64,000 nt of DNA, taken from positions 1,172,832 through 1,236,831 of the forward strand of contig NC_084722.1 in NCBI RefSeq assembly GCF_033807575.1, in the 5' to 3' direction. The notes beneath the pieces are model-generated. The model was not told where the DNA came from, ran no database searches, and saw only the letters and a list, made by a program, of their open reading frames with translations. Of the stretch, positions 21,129 to 30,073 are shown one piece after another; position 1 is the first letter of the stretch; every line of letters starts with the position of its first letter. This DNA comes from Cydia pomonella (Eukaryota; Arthropoda; Insecta; Lepidoptera; Tortricidae). Both the position numbers and the translations under genes were made by a program.

Positions 21129-21527
21129 TTCGAGTGATAGAGAAGCAGACAACTAAATTTAGATTAACGCGGTTCGCAATAGGCTTCCTGTAAACTACGG
21201 AAGGTGGAGGTAAGGAAATAAATCTCCATGTACCAAAAAGTGTCATCAAAAAACCTTAACTAGGTGGCGTCAATAGCGCCTAGGTTCTTAGCTACTCTAG
21301 CGCTACTCTGGAGAGATTTGGAACTATTATTTATAGCTGACAGCTGGACACTTTTGCAACAGTTCTACCATAAGAGATGTGACTCCTTTTAATTCCACAC
21401 TCCATAAGCGATACGATACCGATTGATACCGATCTACACTCCATACTGTAAACAAACCGCCTTGCTGCATCAATGTCATAATTAAAACTTGTCAAAAAAG
21501 TGTTTAAGGCATAGTATTTATAAACTA
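21129..21527. other. No gene seen
   Basis: Right flank of the BEL/Pao insertion. The 77-codon frame at 21331-21564 has no motif. Confidence 0.35.
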
Positions 21528-21655
21528 CTCTATAAATAAATATTATAGGGACATTCTTATACATTTACAAAGTCCGATGGTAACCCAAGAAGGCTTGTGT
21601 TGTGGGTACTCAGACAACGATATATATAATATATAAATACTTAAATACATCTATG
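21528..21655 (-). mobile_element. SINE family A, tail-side fragment
   Basis: ATAAATATTATAGGGACATT, then AAGGCTTGTGTTGTGGGTAC and ACAACGATATATATAATAT match the distal half of family A; the tRNA-like head is absent. Confidence 0.65.
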
Positions 21656-21759
21656 GTTTATAATATGTGCTAGTGCTGCACTCTGGCGGCAGAACATTGC
21701 AGCAATACCCCGAAATAAATTGTCATGAAAGTCAATACAGAGATTATAACAGTTCATTA

Positions 21760-21974
21760 TAGGGACCGTGCGCGTTGGAGGATCTGCCATCTTGTGGCCT
21801 GAATCGGAACAATAAACATGTACATTCACGTCACAAACACGTCACGTGTTATCTAGTGCATAGTAGGTTCTGCCATCTTGTGGGCTACATGGAACAATAA
21901 ACATCACATTTACGCCTCGCGCCAAAAATCTGACGGCTCCTGTGCTGCCTCCTACAGTTCATGCACGCTCCCTA
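21760..21974. mobile_element. MITE family H (TATAGGGA ends), 0.2 kb
   Basis: Ends TATAGGGACCGTGC and GCACGCTCCCTATA are inverted repeats next to TA. A second copy, interrupted by 49 bp, is nested at about 42954-43210. It contains two internal copies of CTGCCATCTTGTGG followed by GGAACAATAAACAT. Confidence 0.7.
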
Positions 21975-22225
21975 TATCAAGTAATTTTTAATAATTGTGT
22001 TGTGTAACAATGTCCTATAATATTTGTTTATTTAAAAAACTAAAGTTTTTTGGTGTCAAGGGTCATGACAAAAAAATACGTCACCACTGGAGCTATTTCC
22101 ATCATGTTTTCATCCCTAGTGTTATAGAAATACCCTCACAATAAAAAGTAACCCCACGAGAGTGTTAACGGTCACCTATGGGACCAATAAGTTATGAATA
22201 GCTAACAACAAACATTAATTGGGTA

Positions 22226-22325
22226 CAGTCGAGTTCATAAATATGTGTACATATGTAATGTGTTTTTTCACCTTGTTGCAATGGAATACGGTGAAGAAAT
22301 GTGTACATATTTATGAACTCGACCG
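22226..22325. mobile_element. Mariner-type MITE, 100 bp, TA target site
   Basis: Arms of about 30 bp (CAGTCGAGTTCATAAATATG, GTGTACAT) are inverted around a short loop, with TA at 22224-22225 and 22326-22327. Confidence 0.75.
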
Positions 22326-22544
22326 TACGTTGTTGTTGGGAGTGCAATTTTCATTGTTATCCTTCCTTTTGACATTAAGATTTCATTCTAGAAACATTCT
22401 TGATCTTTTATAAAAAAAGATTTTTGACAATCTTTTTGTAATTTTTTTTATTCAGACCAATAACACATGCACTTAAATATAATAACAAACTTAGAATAAA
22501 ATGTCACCTAAAATTAAAACTACCTACAAAACTATTTTTTTTAT

Positions 22545-22642
22545 ACTACGTCGGTGGCAAACAAGCATACAGCCCGCCTGATGGTAAGCAGTCTCCGTAG
22601 CCTATGTACGCCTGCAACTCCAGAGGACCTCGTTGAGCTCAG
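22545..22642 (-). mobile_element. Retro-repeat family C, part 1 (interrupted copy)
   Basis: TACGTCGGTGGCAAACAAGC to CTCCAGAGGACCTCGTTGAG is the 3' portion of a family C copy on the - strand. It continues at 23573 after the inserted DNA element. Confidence 0.7.
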
Positions 22643-23572
22643 GGCCCTATTTAATAAACATTACAATCCAACAATTTTGTAAAAAAGTCACAAATTTGTT
22701 AAATTTAACTTACAAGTGCTGTTTAATAAACCCTACAAATAAGTAAAAAAAAATCAAATAAATAACTTACAATTTTTACAATTATAAACGCTGTTTAATA
22801 AACGTTTACATATGTTAAAAATGCCTGTAGCTTTTGATGACAATATTGTGTTTACAAAATTTTAATGGTAAGGTACAATTTACATAAAATGTAAGTTTTT
22901 GCGACAAGTATTTTAAAACGAGGGTAGACTTCTTGCTTTTTAATTTATAATTTTATTAGGTATCTGACGCAATACATTTCTTATTGAATTGGTTTACCTA
23001 TTTGTCATGGGGTAAGCTGCATTACGCTTTGTGTTGTGTTGAAGTTCTTGTCCAATTTTTGTTAACAAATATTCGACGGTAGTCTTACATACTCGAAATT
23101 TTTCGTTAAACGTGAAATCTGTCACATTAAAAGCAAAATGTAATCCTTTTACGAAAAACTCTTCGTCTTCGTTCAATTACATATTCATTATCACTATCGT
23201 CACTATTGCTGTCACTACTCGTTGTTAGAACCATTTTTTATTCTTAATTAGATTGTCCGGCACACCTCATCAAGTTTTTACACATCATGAGAGCGCCTGT
23301 CAGAATTATACTACAATTTACAAAATATGTAAACTTGTAATTACTATTATGTGTTTAATAAACTAGTTTTCCATACAAAATTGTAAAATTGTACCTGTGA
23401 AGTGAAAATGTTTATTGAACCAAATTATGTAAAATTGTAGATACAATTGTACAATTATGTAAGTTTTCCACCATGACAAATTTGTAAGTCACATTTTTTA
23501 TTAAACAGGAACTTGTAGACTTGTAACCTGTCACCTACAATTTACAATTTGTAACATTTATTAAACGGGGCC
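22643..23572 (-). mobile_element. PIF/Harbinger-like DNA element, 930 bp, decayed
   Basis: The ends GGCCCTATTTAATAAA and, reversed, GGCCCCGTTTAATAAA are inverted repeats of about 24 bp with three or four mismatches. The flanks are CAG (22640-22642) and CTG (23573-23575). The uninterrupted host repeat has CTG at this point, so a 3-bp CWG duplication is likely, as in PIF/Harbinger. A fragment of transposase remains at 22994-23176. Many internal words such as ACAATTTTGTAA are self-complementary. Confidence 0.65.
22994..23176 (-). pseudogene. PIF/Harbinger nuclease, N-terminal fragment
   Basis: 60 codons including FNEKFRVCKTTVEYLLTKIG, which resembles the N-terminal FR(L/M)SK-x-T(V/F)-x-x-L(L/I) stretch of HARBI1-like nucleases. 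No catalytic DDE region follows, so the copy is dead. Confidence 0.45.
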
Positions 23573-23795
23573 CTGGCAACCTTACTCACCGGCAGGAACA
23601 CAACACTATGAGTAGGGTCTAGTGTTATTTGGCTGCTGTTTTCTGTAAGGTGGAGGTACTTCCCCAGTTGGGCTCTGCTCTAGATCTGGAATGACATCCA
23701 CCGGCTGTGCCCTACCACACAAAGGGAGATGACATTCACAATGCCCATACCTCTCTTTTGGACGTAGTTTAAGGACGTACCCGGGTCCAATATCA
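23573..23795 (-). mobile_element. Retro-repeat family C, part 2 (interrupted copy)
   Basis: From CTGGCAACCTTACTCACC to ACGTAGTTTAAGGACGTACC it completes the copy that begins at 22545. Confidence 0.7.
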
Positions 23796-23829
23796 GTTCA
23801 GCGGTTTAAGCGTGAAGAGGTAACAGACA

Positions 23830-23851
23830 GACAGACAGACATACTTACGCA
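23830..23851 (+). repeat. (GACA)n microsatellite
   Basis: AACAGACAGACAGACAGACA followed by TACTTACGCA, a common tail-side word of lepidopteran retro-repeats. Confidence 0.7.
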
Positions 23852-23878
23852 TTTTTAATATTAATATGGATATAATAT

Positions 23879-24006
23879 GACCGAAGAGTTGGAAAAGCCG
23901 AAAGGAGGAGTGTCGCCCCACTGATTATACCAAGGATGCTGGCGGCATTTCCTCGTTGTATCGTAATACTGATACGTTATGCGTGGAAGCCGCCAGCTCT
24001 TCGGTC
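23879..24006. repeat. Short inverted-repeat element
   Basis: GACCGAAGAGTTGG (left) and CCAGCTCTTCGGTC (right) are inverted. The loop carries a 63-codon frame with no recognisable motif. Confidence 0.45.
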
Positions 24007-24453
24007 ACCAGTAACTCAACCAGACTTGTGCGCGCTGGGACCCCATGGACCTAGAGTTTCAACGCCAAATGGTACAAAATGGTACTCTCTACCGAGGCTC
24101 TTATATTATATTACTTATTTAATTTAACGAAAATAGGTCTATTTGTTTAAGATTGTCTCCTATTGATTCATTTACCTTATTTATTTACTTTTACTCATTA
24201 GCTGACCCGATTGACGTTGCCCTGGCCAGAGGTCAAATAGTTTGGTAGATAAAGTATTTTTTATGTAGCTTGGGTACGGTAACAGCTATATCAGATTTAA
24301 GCGCAAAATACTCATAGCATACTATAAAATATGTATGACCCATAAGCGAATATTAACTAATAAAAAGTATCGAAGTAGTGAAAGGCATCAATTCCAATTT
24401 CGGAATATTGGCTAAACTACCTCGACCGAAATGAGTGCCTTTCAGCCCTGAGC
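24007..24453. other. No gene seen
   Basis: AT-rich DNA without supported features. Confidence 0.35.
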
Positions 24454-24926
24454 CCCCTCCAGACTATGCGCGTGAATCGCGGCGCGACTTAGCGGAGCGA
24501 ACATACCGCGACGTTGACGTAGACTCCACACTCGCACAGTTTCACGGCGATTTCGCAGTTTGGTTCGCGGCAAGATGGCGCCGAAGCGTCAGCTGATCGG
24601 ATTTAGTTTCCGGCAAGGCACTGATTCAAACTGGGAACTGTCAAATTGATTTTTGGTTGATCAAGTTCGCACCCAATATAACCAAGTAGCCGCCATAGGT
24701 TATGACAGTTTAACTGAGTTACAGATTAACCGACTCGTGAGCGAATCGCGGCGCGAAGCGATCGCGAGTGTGGAGTCTTGCAAGTTCGCGCTTCGCGTCT
24801 CCTTTGACGCGGGCCAAATACCGACAAAAAACGGGGAATAAGGCGCGAAGGCGTGAACAATCTGCGAAATCGACGCGAGGGTCCTCCACACTCGCGTTCG
24901 CGGCTTCGCGCACGAGTGTGGAGGGA
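24454..24926. mobile_element. CpG-rich inverted-repeat element
   Basis: Left end CCCTCCAGACTATGCGCG and right end (reversed) CCCTCCACACTCGTGCGCG are inverted repeats, and several internal copies of ACTCGCG/CGCGAGTGTGGAG add further pairing. The cluster of overlapping frames at 24653-25055 on both strands comes from this GC-rich palindromic sequence. Confidence 0.6.
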
Positions 24927-24948
24927 CCAGTCAAAGAATTTAATTTTC

Positions 24949-25039
24949 GACCCATTTCGTACCTTGTCACAGTGAAAATTAATTTGAAATTCGCTAGGGA
25001 CCTCATACATTTGTCACTGAGACAAGGTACGAAATGGAC
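24949..25039. mobile_element. Short palindromic MITE, about 90 bp
   Basis: GACCCATTTCGTACCTTGTC and its inverse GACAAGGTACGAAATGGACC bound a small loop. Confidence 0.6.
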
Positions 25040-25049
25040 CCAGTTATGT

Positions 25050-25395
25050 CCTTAGTCTTACGTCCAAAAGAGAGGTATGGGCACTGTGAATTTCATCTCG
25101 TTTTGTGTGTTAGGGCAGCGGATGTCATTCCAGATCTAGAGCAGAGCATGAGCAGAGCCCAACTGCGGAAGTTACTCCACCTTACAGAAAACCACAGCCA
25201 AATAACACTAGACTCTACCCATAGTGTTGTGTTCCTGTCGGTGAGTAAGTTTGCCAGAGCTCAACGAGGGTGCGGAGTGTTAGGCTCGGCAACGCGCATG
25301 TAACACCTCTGGACTTCCAGGCGTCCATAGGCTACGGAGACTGCTTAACATCAGGTGGGCCGTATGCTTATTTGCCACCGACGTCGTATTGTATT
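25050..25395 (+). mobile_element. Retro-repeat family C copy
   Basis: Begins ACGTCCAAAAGAGAGGTATG and ends TTTGCCACCGACGTCGTATT followed by a GTATT run; matches the other family C copies throughout. Confidence 0.7.
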
Positions 25396-25473
25396 GTATT
25401 GTAGTTCGGGCAATTTTCCGCAACTCGACGACTGGCGCCTATTTTGCGTGACAAGGGGGGGGTGGAGGGTTGG

Positions 25474-25722
25474 CTACTCTTGCCAGCCCAACTCCTCGAG
25501 GAATCCTATCAAACCTTTGATGTTGAGTAGGACCTCAGGGAGGTCTCTCGGGGATCCGAGATGTTGTGCCCTGTATGGGGCCACTCCGCTGAATTCCAGC
25601 ACCACGTGAGAGGCTGTTTCTTCTGTCTCCATGCATCCTCGGCATAAGGGACTGTCTGTGACACCTGTTATGAAAAGATGTTTGTTAAATAGTCCATGAC
25701 CTGTTATGACACTGGTTACCAT
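25474..25722 (-). pseudogene. LINE polyprotein C-terminal fragment
   Basis: 82 codons with TGHGLFNKHLFITGVTDSPL, then CRGCMETEETASHVVLEF. GHG-x-F...D-S-x-L-C-x-x-C...ET-x-x-H-x-(L/V) is the cysteine/histidine motif after the RT (and RNase H) of R1/Jockey-type LINEs. No RT lies upstream, so it is a truncated relic. Confidence 0.65.
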
Positions 25723-25833
25723 ACTCAGTCGGACCTTCCCTAGTCGTATTAAAAAAAATGTGTCGGAAATTAAATTATTTTACTGAACCGCAACTATACC
25801 TACAATTGATTCTTTATCATCTTTTAATATAAA

Positions 25834-26135
25834 GGGCCAATTACATCCACACTTATTGGGCCCGAAATCAGTCCCGATGTCGGGCCTGTTAATTGTTTTT
25901 CGTAACACGAAATATCAGCACATCTTTAACAATATTTGAAATGTAAAAAATTGGTTCGTATGCAAAAAGATCAAACATTGCATATTTTTTGGCAATTAGA
26001 GACAAAGTATTATTACATGTCAAATATTGCATGTATAAGATGTGCTGATATTTGGTGAAACGGAAAAATACTCTTACTCGGGCACGACGTCGGGCCTGAC
26101 ATCGGACGAGAGCGAGTGTGGATGTAATTGTCACT
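25834..26135. mobile_element. MITE, about 300 bp
   Basis: CAATTACATCCACACT at the left and AGTGTGGATGTAATTG at the right are inverted, followed inwards by GATGTCGGGCCTG and GTCGGGCCTGACATC. The internal loop is AT-rich. Confidence 0.65.
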
Positions 26136-26289
26136 TAACCCCTAAAGATCAACTTTGCTTTTCCTAGAAAAACTTTATCTATAATAACAAGTAATAATAA
26201 ATATTTCTCAGTATTTCATCACTATAATCAAAGTTTAATGAAAGCGAAGGTCAATCGAGACACCGTTTGTCATGAGTAGAATCACGCCA

Positions 26290-26430
26290 GAGTCACACGA
26301 AGCTAAGGTGACAGCAATTTTCATAGCACAGACTGTGCAAGTGTTATTTTAAACATCATAACTTAATAGAAGTTTAATACTGTGCAAGTGTTATTTAAAC
26401 GTCATAACTTAATAGAAGTTATACATTTTT
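26290..26430. repeat. Partial MITE with a tandem duplication
   Basis: GTGCAAGTGTTATTTTAAAC and CATAACTTAATAGAAGTT occur twice within 65 bp. The core GTGCAAGTGT also occurs in the palindromic MITE at 34741-34894. Confidence 0.5.
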
Positions 26431-26443
26431 TTTTTTTAATAAA

Positions 26444-26695
26444 ATTAATAAATATTATAGGACATTATTACACAAATTGACTAAGTCCCACAGTAAGCTC
26501 AATAAGGCTTGTGTTGAGGGTACGATATATATAAATATTTATAAATACTTAAATACATAGAAAACACCCATGACTCAGGAACAAATATCCATGCTCATCA
26601 CACGAATAAATGTCCGTACCAGGATTTGAACCCGGGACCATCGGCTTCATAGGCAGGGTCACTACCTACTAGGCCAGACCGGTCGTCGAACTTGC
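26444..26695 (-). mobile_element. tRNA-derived SINE (family A)
   Basis: Nearly complete copy on the - strand. It has the head GACGACCGGTCTGGCCTAGT with A-box, B-box GGTTCAAATCC within CCCGGGTTCAAATCCTGG, body, and a tail with AATAAATATTATAGG. It sits after an A/T run. Confidence 0.8.
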
Positions 26696-26884
26696 ACAAT
26701 TTATGCTATCAAAATTAGCCTGATTGTCCGCTAATGCTACACTGTGCGGGACATTCCCCTACGGGCTCCATACAGTGGTAACTGGTAGGTTATGTGTGTA
26801 GGTTTAGGTATAATGTTTAGGCTTAGGTACTAACACTTTGGAAACTGTTTTTACTAACAAAATGTATGTGTCACAATTATAAAA

Positions 26885-27380
26885 ATAAAAAAGCGGCCAA
26901 GTGCGAGTCGGACTCGCCCATGAAGGGTTCCGTACCATTTATGACGTATTAAAAAAAACTACTTACTAGATCTCGTTCAAACCAATTTTCGGTGGAAGTT
27001 TGCATGGTAATGTATATCATATATTTTTTTTAGATTTTTCATTCTGTTAAGTATTTTAGAAGTTACAGGGGGGGGGATACATTTTTTCACTTTGGAAGTG
27101 TCTCTCAGTTTAGAAAAAAATAATATTAGGAACCTAAATATCTGTTTTGAAAACCTATCCATAGATACCCCACACGTATGGGTTTGATGAAAAAAATTTT
27201 TTTTTTTAATTTTATGACGTATTAAAAAAAACTACTTACTAGATCTCGTTCAAACCAATTTTCGGTGGAAGTTTGCATGGTAATGTACATCGTATATATT
27301 TTTTAGATTTTTCATTCTGTTATTTTAGAAGTTACGGGGGGGGACACATTTTACCACTTTGGAAGTGTCTCTCGCGCAAA
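26885..27380 (+). repeat. Dispersed repeat with a 275-bp direct duplication
   Basis: It begins GCGGCCAAGTGCGAGTCGGA, a very common lepidopteran repeat word. Then ATGACGTATTAAAAAAAACT and about 160 following bases occur at 26938 and again at 27213 with small differences, including CTAGATCTCGTTCAAACC and TTTTCGGTGGAAGTTTGCAT. Confidence 0.7.
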
Positions 27381-27603
27381 AGCTCAGGGCGTCTGTAGCC
27401 CCTGTTTTGTGTCACAATAACATGAAATAAATGTTTTCAAATTAAAAATGGTTGCCATCTTAGCTTACAAAATATCAATTAGGAGAATTATTGAATAGGA
27501 ACTTTACGGAAATCATAAAAACAAATTTATATTTTTTTATACATATGATTTTATTACCTAAAGAATCGCTTAAATAGATTAAAAATACATTTAATATTCT
27601 TAG

Positions 27604-27800
27604 GGCCTGTTTCACAAAGTCTGAGTAAAGTATTGGATAGCTAATAACAAATAAATTAACCGCCAGATAAAACTACCTTAAGTTGTAAAGGTATTTAATC
27701 TACCAGTTAAGCTTATTTGAAGATTGTGAAACGCCAACGATGACTGTATTCGTCAGATAAGTGGCAAGTAGCTTATTCTGGACATTGTAGAGTATCTTAA
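27604..27800. mobile_element. MITE family D copy
   Basis: Starts GGGCCTGTTTCACAAAGTCT and shares the TTTGAAGATTGTGAAACGCC core with 1121-1274. The right inverted end is missing. Confidence 0.55.
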
Positions 27801-27849
27801 GTGCCAGACATAAAATATAATTAAAAAAAAATATATATATATAATAAAT

Positions 27850-28146
27850 AATTCAGCCTATATACGTCCCACTGCTGGGCACAGGCCTCCTCTCATGTGC
27901 GAGAGGGCTCGGGCTATAGTCCCCACGCTAGCCCAATGCGGATTGGGGACTTCACATACACCTTTGAATTTCTTCGCAGATGTATACAGGTTTCCTCACG
28001 ATGTTTTCCTTCACCGAAAAGCTAGTGGTAAATATCAAATGACATTTCGTACATAAGTTCCGAAAAACTCATTGGTGCGAGCCAGGATTTGAACCCGCGA
28101 CCTCCGGAATGAAAGTCGGACGCCATATCCACTCGGCCACCACCGC
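27850..28146 (-). mobile_element. tRNA-derived SINE (family B)
   Basis: On the - strand it has a tRNA-like head with A-box-like TGGCCGAGTGGATATGG and B-box GGGTTCAAATCC, then a body with TTCGGTGAAGGAAAACATCG and a 3' end CACTGCTGGGCAGTGGGACG-like sequence. It has an AT-rich tail at 27820-27850. Fragments occur at 30470, 31925, 35970 and 55605. Confidence 0.75.
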
Positions 28147-29040
28147 TATTAATTAAAAATTTAATTAATATTTTTTTTATTAAATAACAGTTATTATTAG
28201 TTTTAATTTTAAGTTGTTTTGTGTTAGCATAAGTTCAATTTACTTGCTTTTAGTTTCTTATTTGAAAAAAAATATAATTATGTTAATTAAATAACATATA
28301 CAAACTGATTCAACTTGCGATTCTTGCGAAACCGTCTTTTTGTCAGTTAATTAACAATAAGTTTATCGCTAAAAAGTGATAGATAACCTTTAGGTAGTGA
28401 AGTAAAAATTATCAGACGGATATGTATCATTCTTATCAGAAGTAAATGTAGGTAGGCATGTTAACGGCACCAATCGTAGGACATTTAAGAGAAAATTGGG
28501 AGTATTTTTAGGGTTCCGTAGCCAAATGGCAAAAAACGGAACCCTTATAGATTCGTCATGTCCGTCTGTCTGTCCGTTTATGTCACAGCCACTTTTTTTT
28601 AATATTTCGGCGACACCTGTAATTGTTTTATGCGTTAAAAGTTGAATGTCCTATACGTCGTTTATGTTTTCTATGTATTTAATGAAAGTTGCTAAAATTG
28701 GTTTGAATATCATTAACAAATTAAAACTATGTTTTTTTTATTCAGTCATGGGATGTATGGCGACATTAATTTTCAAACTAACAAATATAATTTTGAAAAA
28801 TTAAACTTAAGCAGCTCTATTGTTTATGGTAAAATGTTGCCAGTATCTAAAAACTGATGCTAAATAATTATTTTACAGGATTTGTCTATACCATCCCATT
28901 ACTGGTGCCAGTCCCATCATAGGGGTGTTTACTTTAGGTATATGAAAATGTACAAATAGGGAACAAATATAATTTAATATCTTGATTTGTGTATTTAACT
29001 ACTATAAAATTATAAACTGAAATAAGTACATGTCATGCTG
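28147..29040. other. No gene; repeat word at 28505-28590
   Basis: Mostly AT-rich. Bases 28505-28590 (AGGGTTCCGTAGCCAAATGG, then CGTCATGTCCGTCTGTCTGT) belong to the dispersed family also seen at 50461-50890. No exon is seen. Confidence 0.4.
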
Positions 29041-29159
29041 AGGGCCTACCACGAATACCGAAGTTTGCAAATTGCGAGCAACTTTCTCTTTTACTCTAAT
29101 TACTTCTTAAAGGGGAATAAAAGAGCAATTTGCAAACTTTGGTGTTCGGGGTAGGCCCT
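29041..29159. mobile_element. Harbinger-type MITE, 119 bp, CTG duplication
   Basis: Ends AGGGCCTACCACGAA and (reversed) AGGGCCTACCCCGAA, followed by AAGTTTGCAAATTG in both arms. CTG stands on each side (29038-29040 and 29160-29162). Confidence 0.75.
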
Positions 29160-29977
29160 CTGTTCCCTAGTTGTAAAAATGGCAGCGCCATCTTTCCCGG
29201 TAGAAGAACTGAGTGCAAAATTTCGTACCGACTTGATACCGCGATGAAATGCATAATGGCTTCCATAAAAGTGATACTAAGTCCGAATTTGATAGCCTGC
29301 CAAGGCGGAACTTGAAAGTACAAAAAAGAAGGCCGCTTCCGATGCGAAAAATTGAGGCTGATTTAACCCATCTGATACTGAAATAGTAGTTATGGCAGCA
29401 GTTAAAGCCCGACCAGAAATATATGATCATTTTCAAGAGGGCGCTGTTATTCTCATTTATAGGGTGTTAGGGTGACAGTTCATTTTACCATGAAAATTTT
29501 AGTTTCAACAAATTCCGCAATATGGCGCGTGATCATATATTACTGGTCAGGCTTTAGAAATTTACTGGCAGACACAGAAAAGCGAATTATATCAGTATTT
29601 TTATAAATTTTAAAATATTATCGACCTTTTTTCTTTATCCTCATTTCTGGTTAAAACAAATTTTATAACCCGAAAATAGGTGTGACAAAAAAGAGCACGA
29701 ATCTGTACATTTCCGTCTCAAAATCCGGGTTTGAAATAGATAGTATTCCTTGTAAGTTAATCGTTGTTCAAACTTTGTTATTGTAACAACATTAGCAAGC
29801 AATTATCTCTCGCAAACTTATACAATAATCGATCTCCGAACTCAAATTTTACAAACAATTCTCAACCTTAATTCAGAGACAAGATTCTCGGGAGTCAGTT
29901 GAGAGTACAGATCTTAGCATATACTTTAAATTCATGGCTATAGTTATACTGGTCAGTTTCGAGTCGTATGTGAACAG
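29160..29977. other. Upstream region of apolipophorin-III; no other gene
   Basis: Frames at 29096-29436 on both strands have no motif. Two short matches (ATATGATCATTTTC and GTGATCATATATTAC) are inverted at 29420 and 29530. Nothing else is supported. Confidence 0.4.
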
Positions 29978-30032
29978 AGATAAGCAAACATTGTCGCCTA
30001 TATAACGTGCTTCGCCCCCTGGAGACATCAGT
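29978..30032 (+). promoter_or_regulatory. Core promoter of apolipophorin-III
   Basis: TATATAA is at 29999-30005 and an arthropod initiator TCAGT at 30028-30032, giving TATA at -31 from the A at 30030. Just upstream lie AGATAAG (29978-29984, GATA-factor type) and GCAAACA (29984-29990, forkhead type), both common in insect fat-body promoters. The predicted 5' UTR is 44 nt. Confidence 0.7.
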
Positions 30033-30073
30033 CCTACTGTGGGAGAGCGAGCTCAGCGACTGACACAAACAAA

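Noticed and set aside
24653..25055. Cluster of overlapping frames on both strands
   Set aside because: They lie in a CpG-rich palindromic element and are explained by its composition.
27850..28146. Real tRNA gene on the - strand
   Set aside because: A-box and B-box are present but the anticodon and acceptor arms do not pair; the body is that of a SINE.
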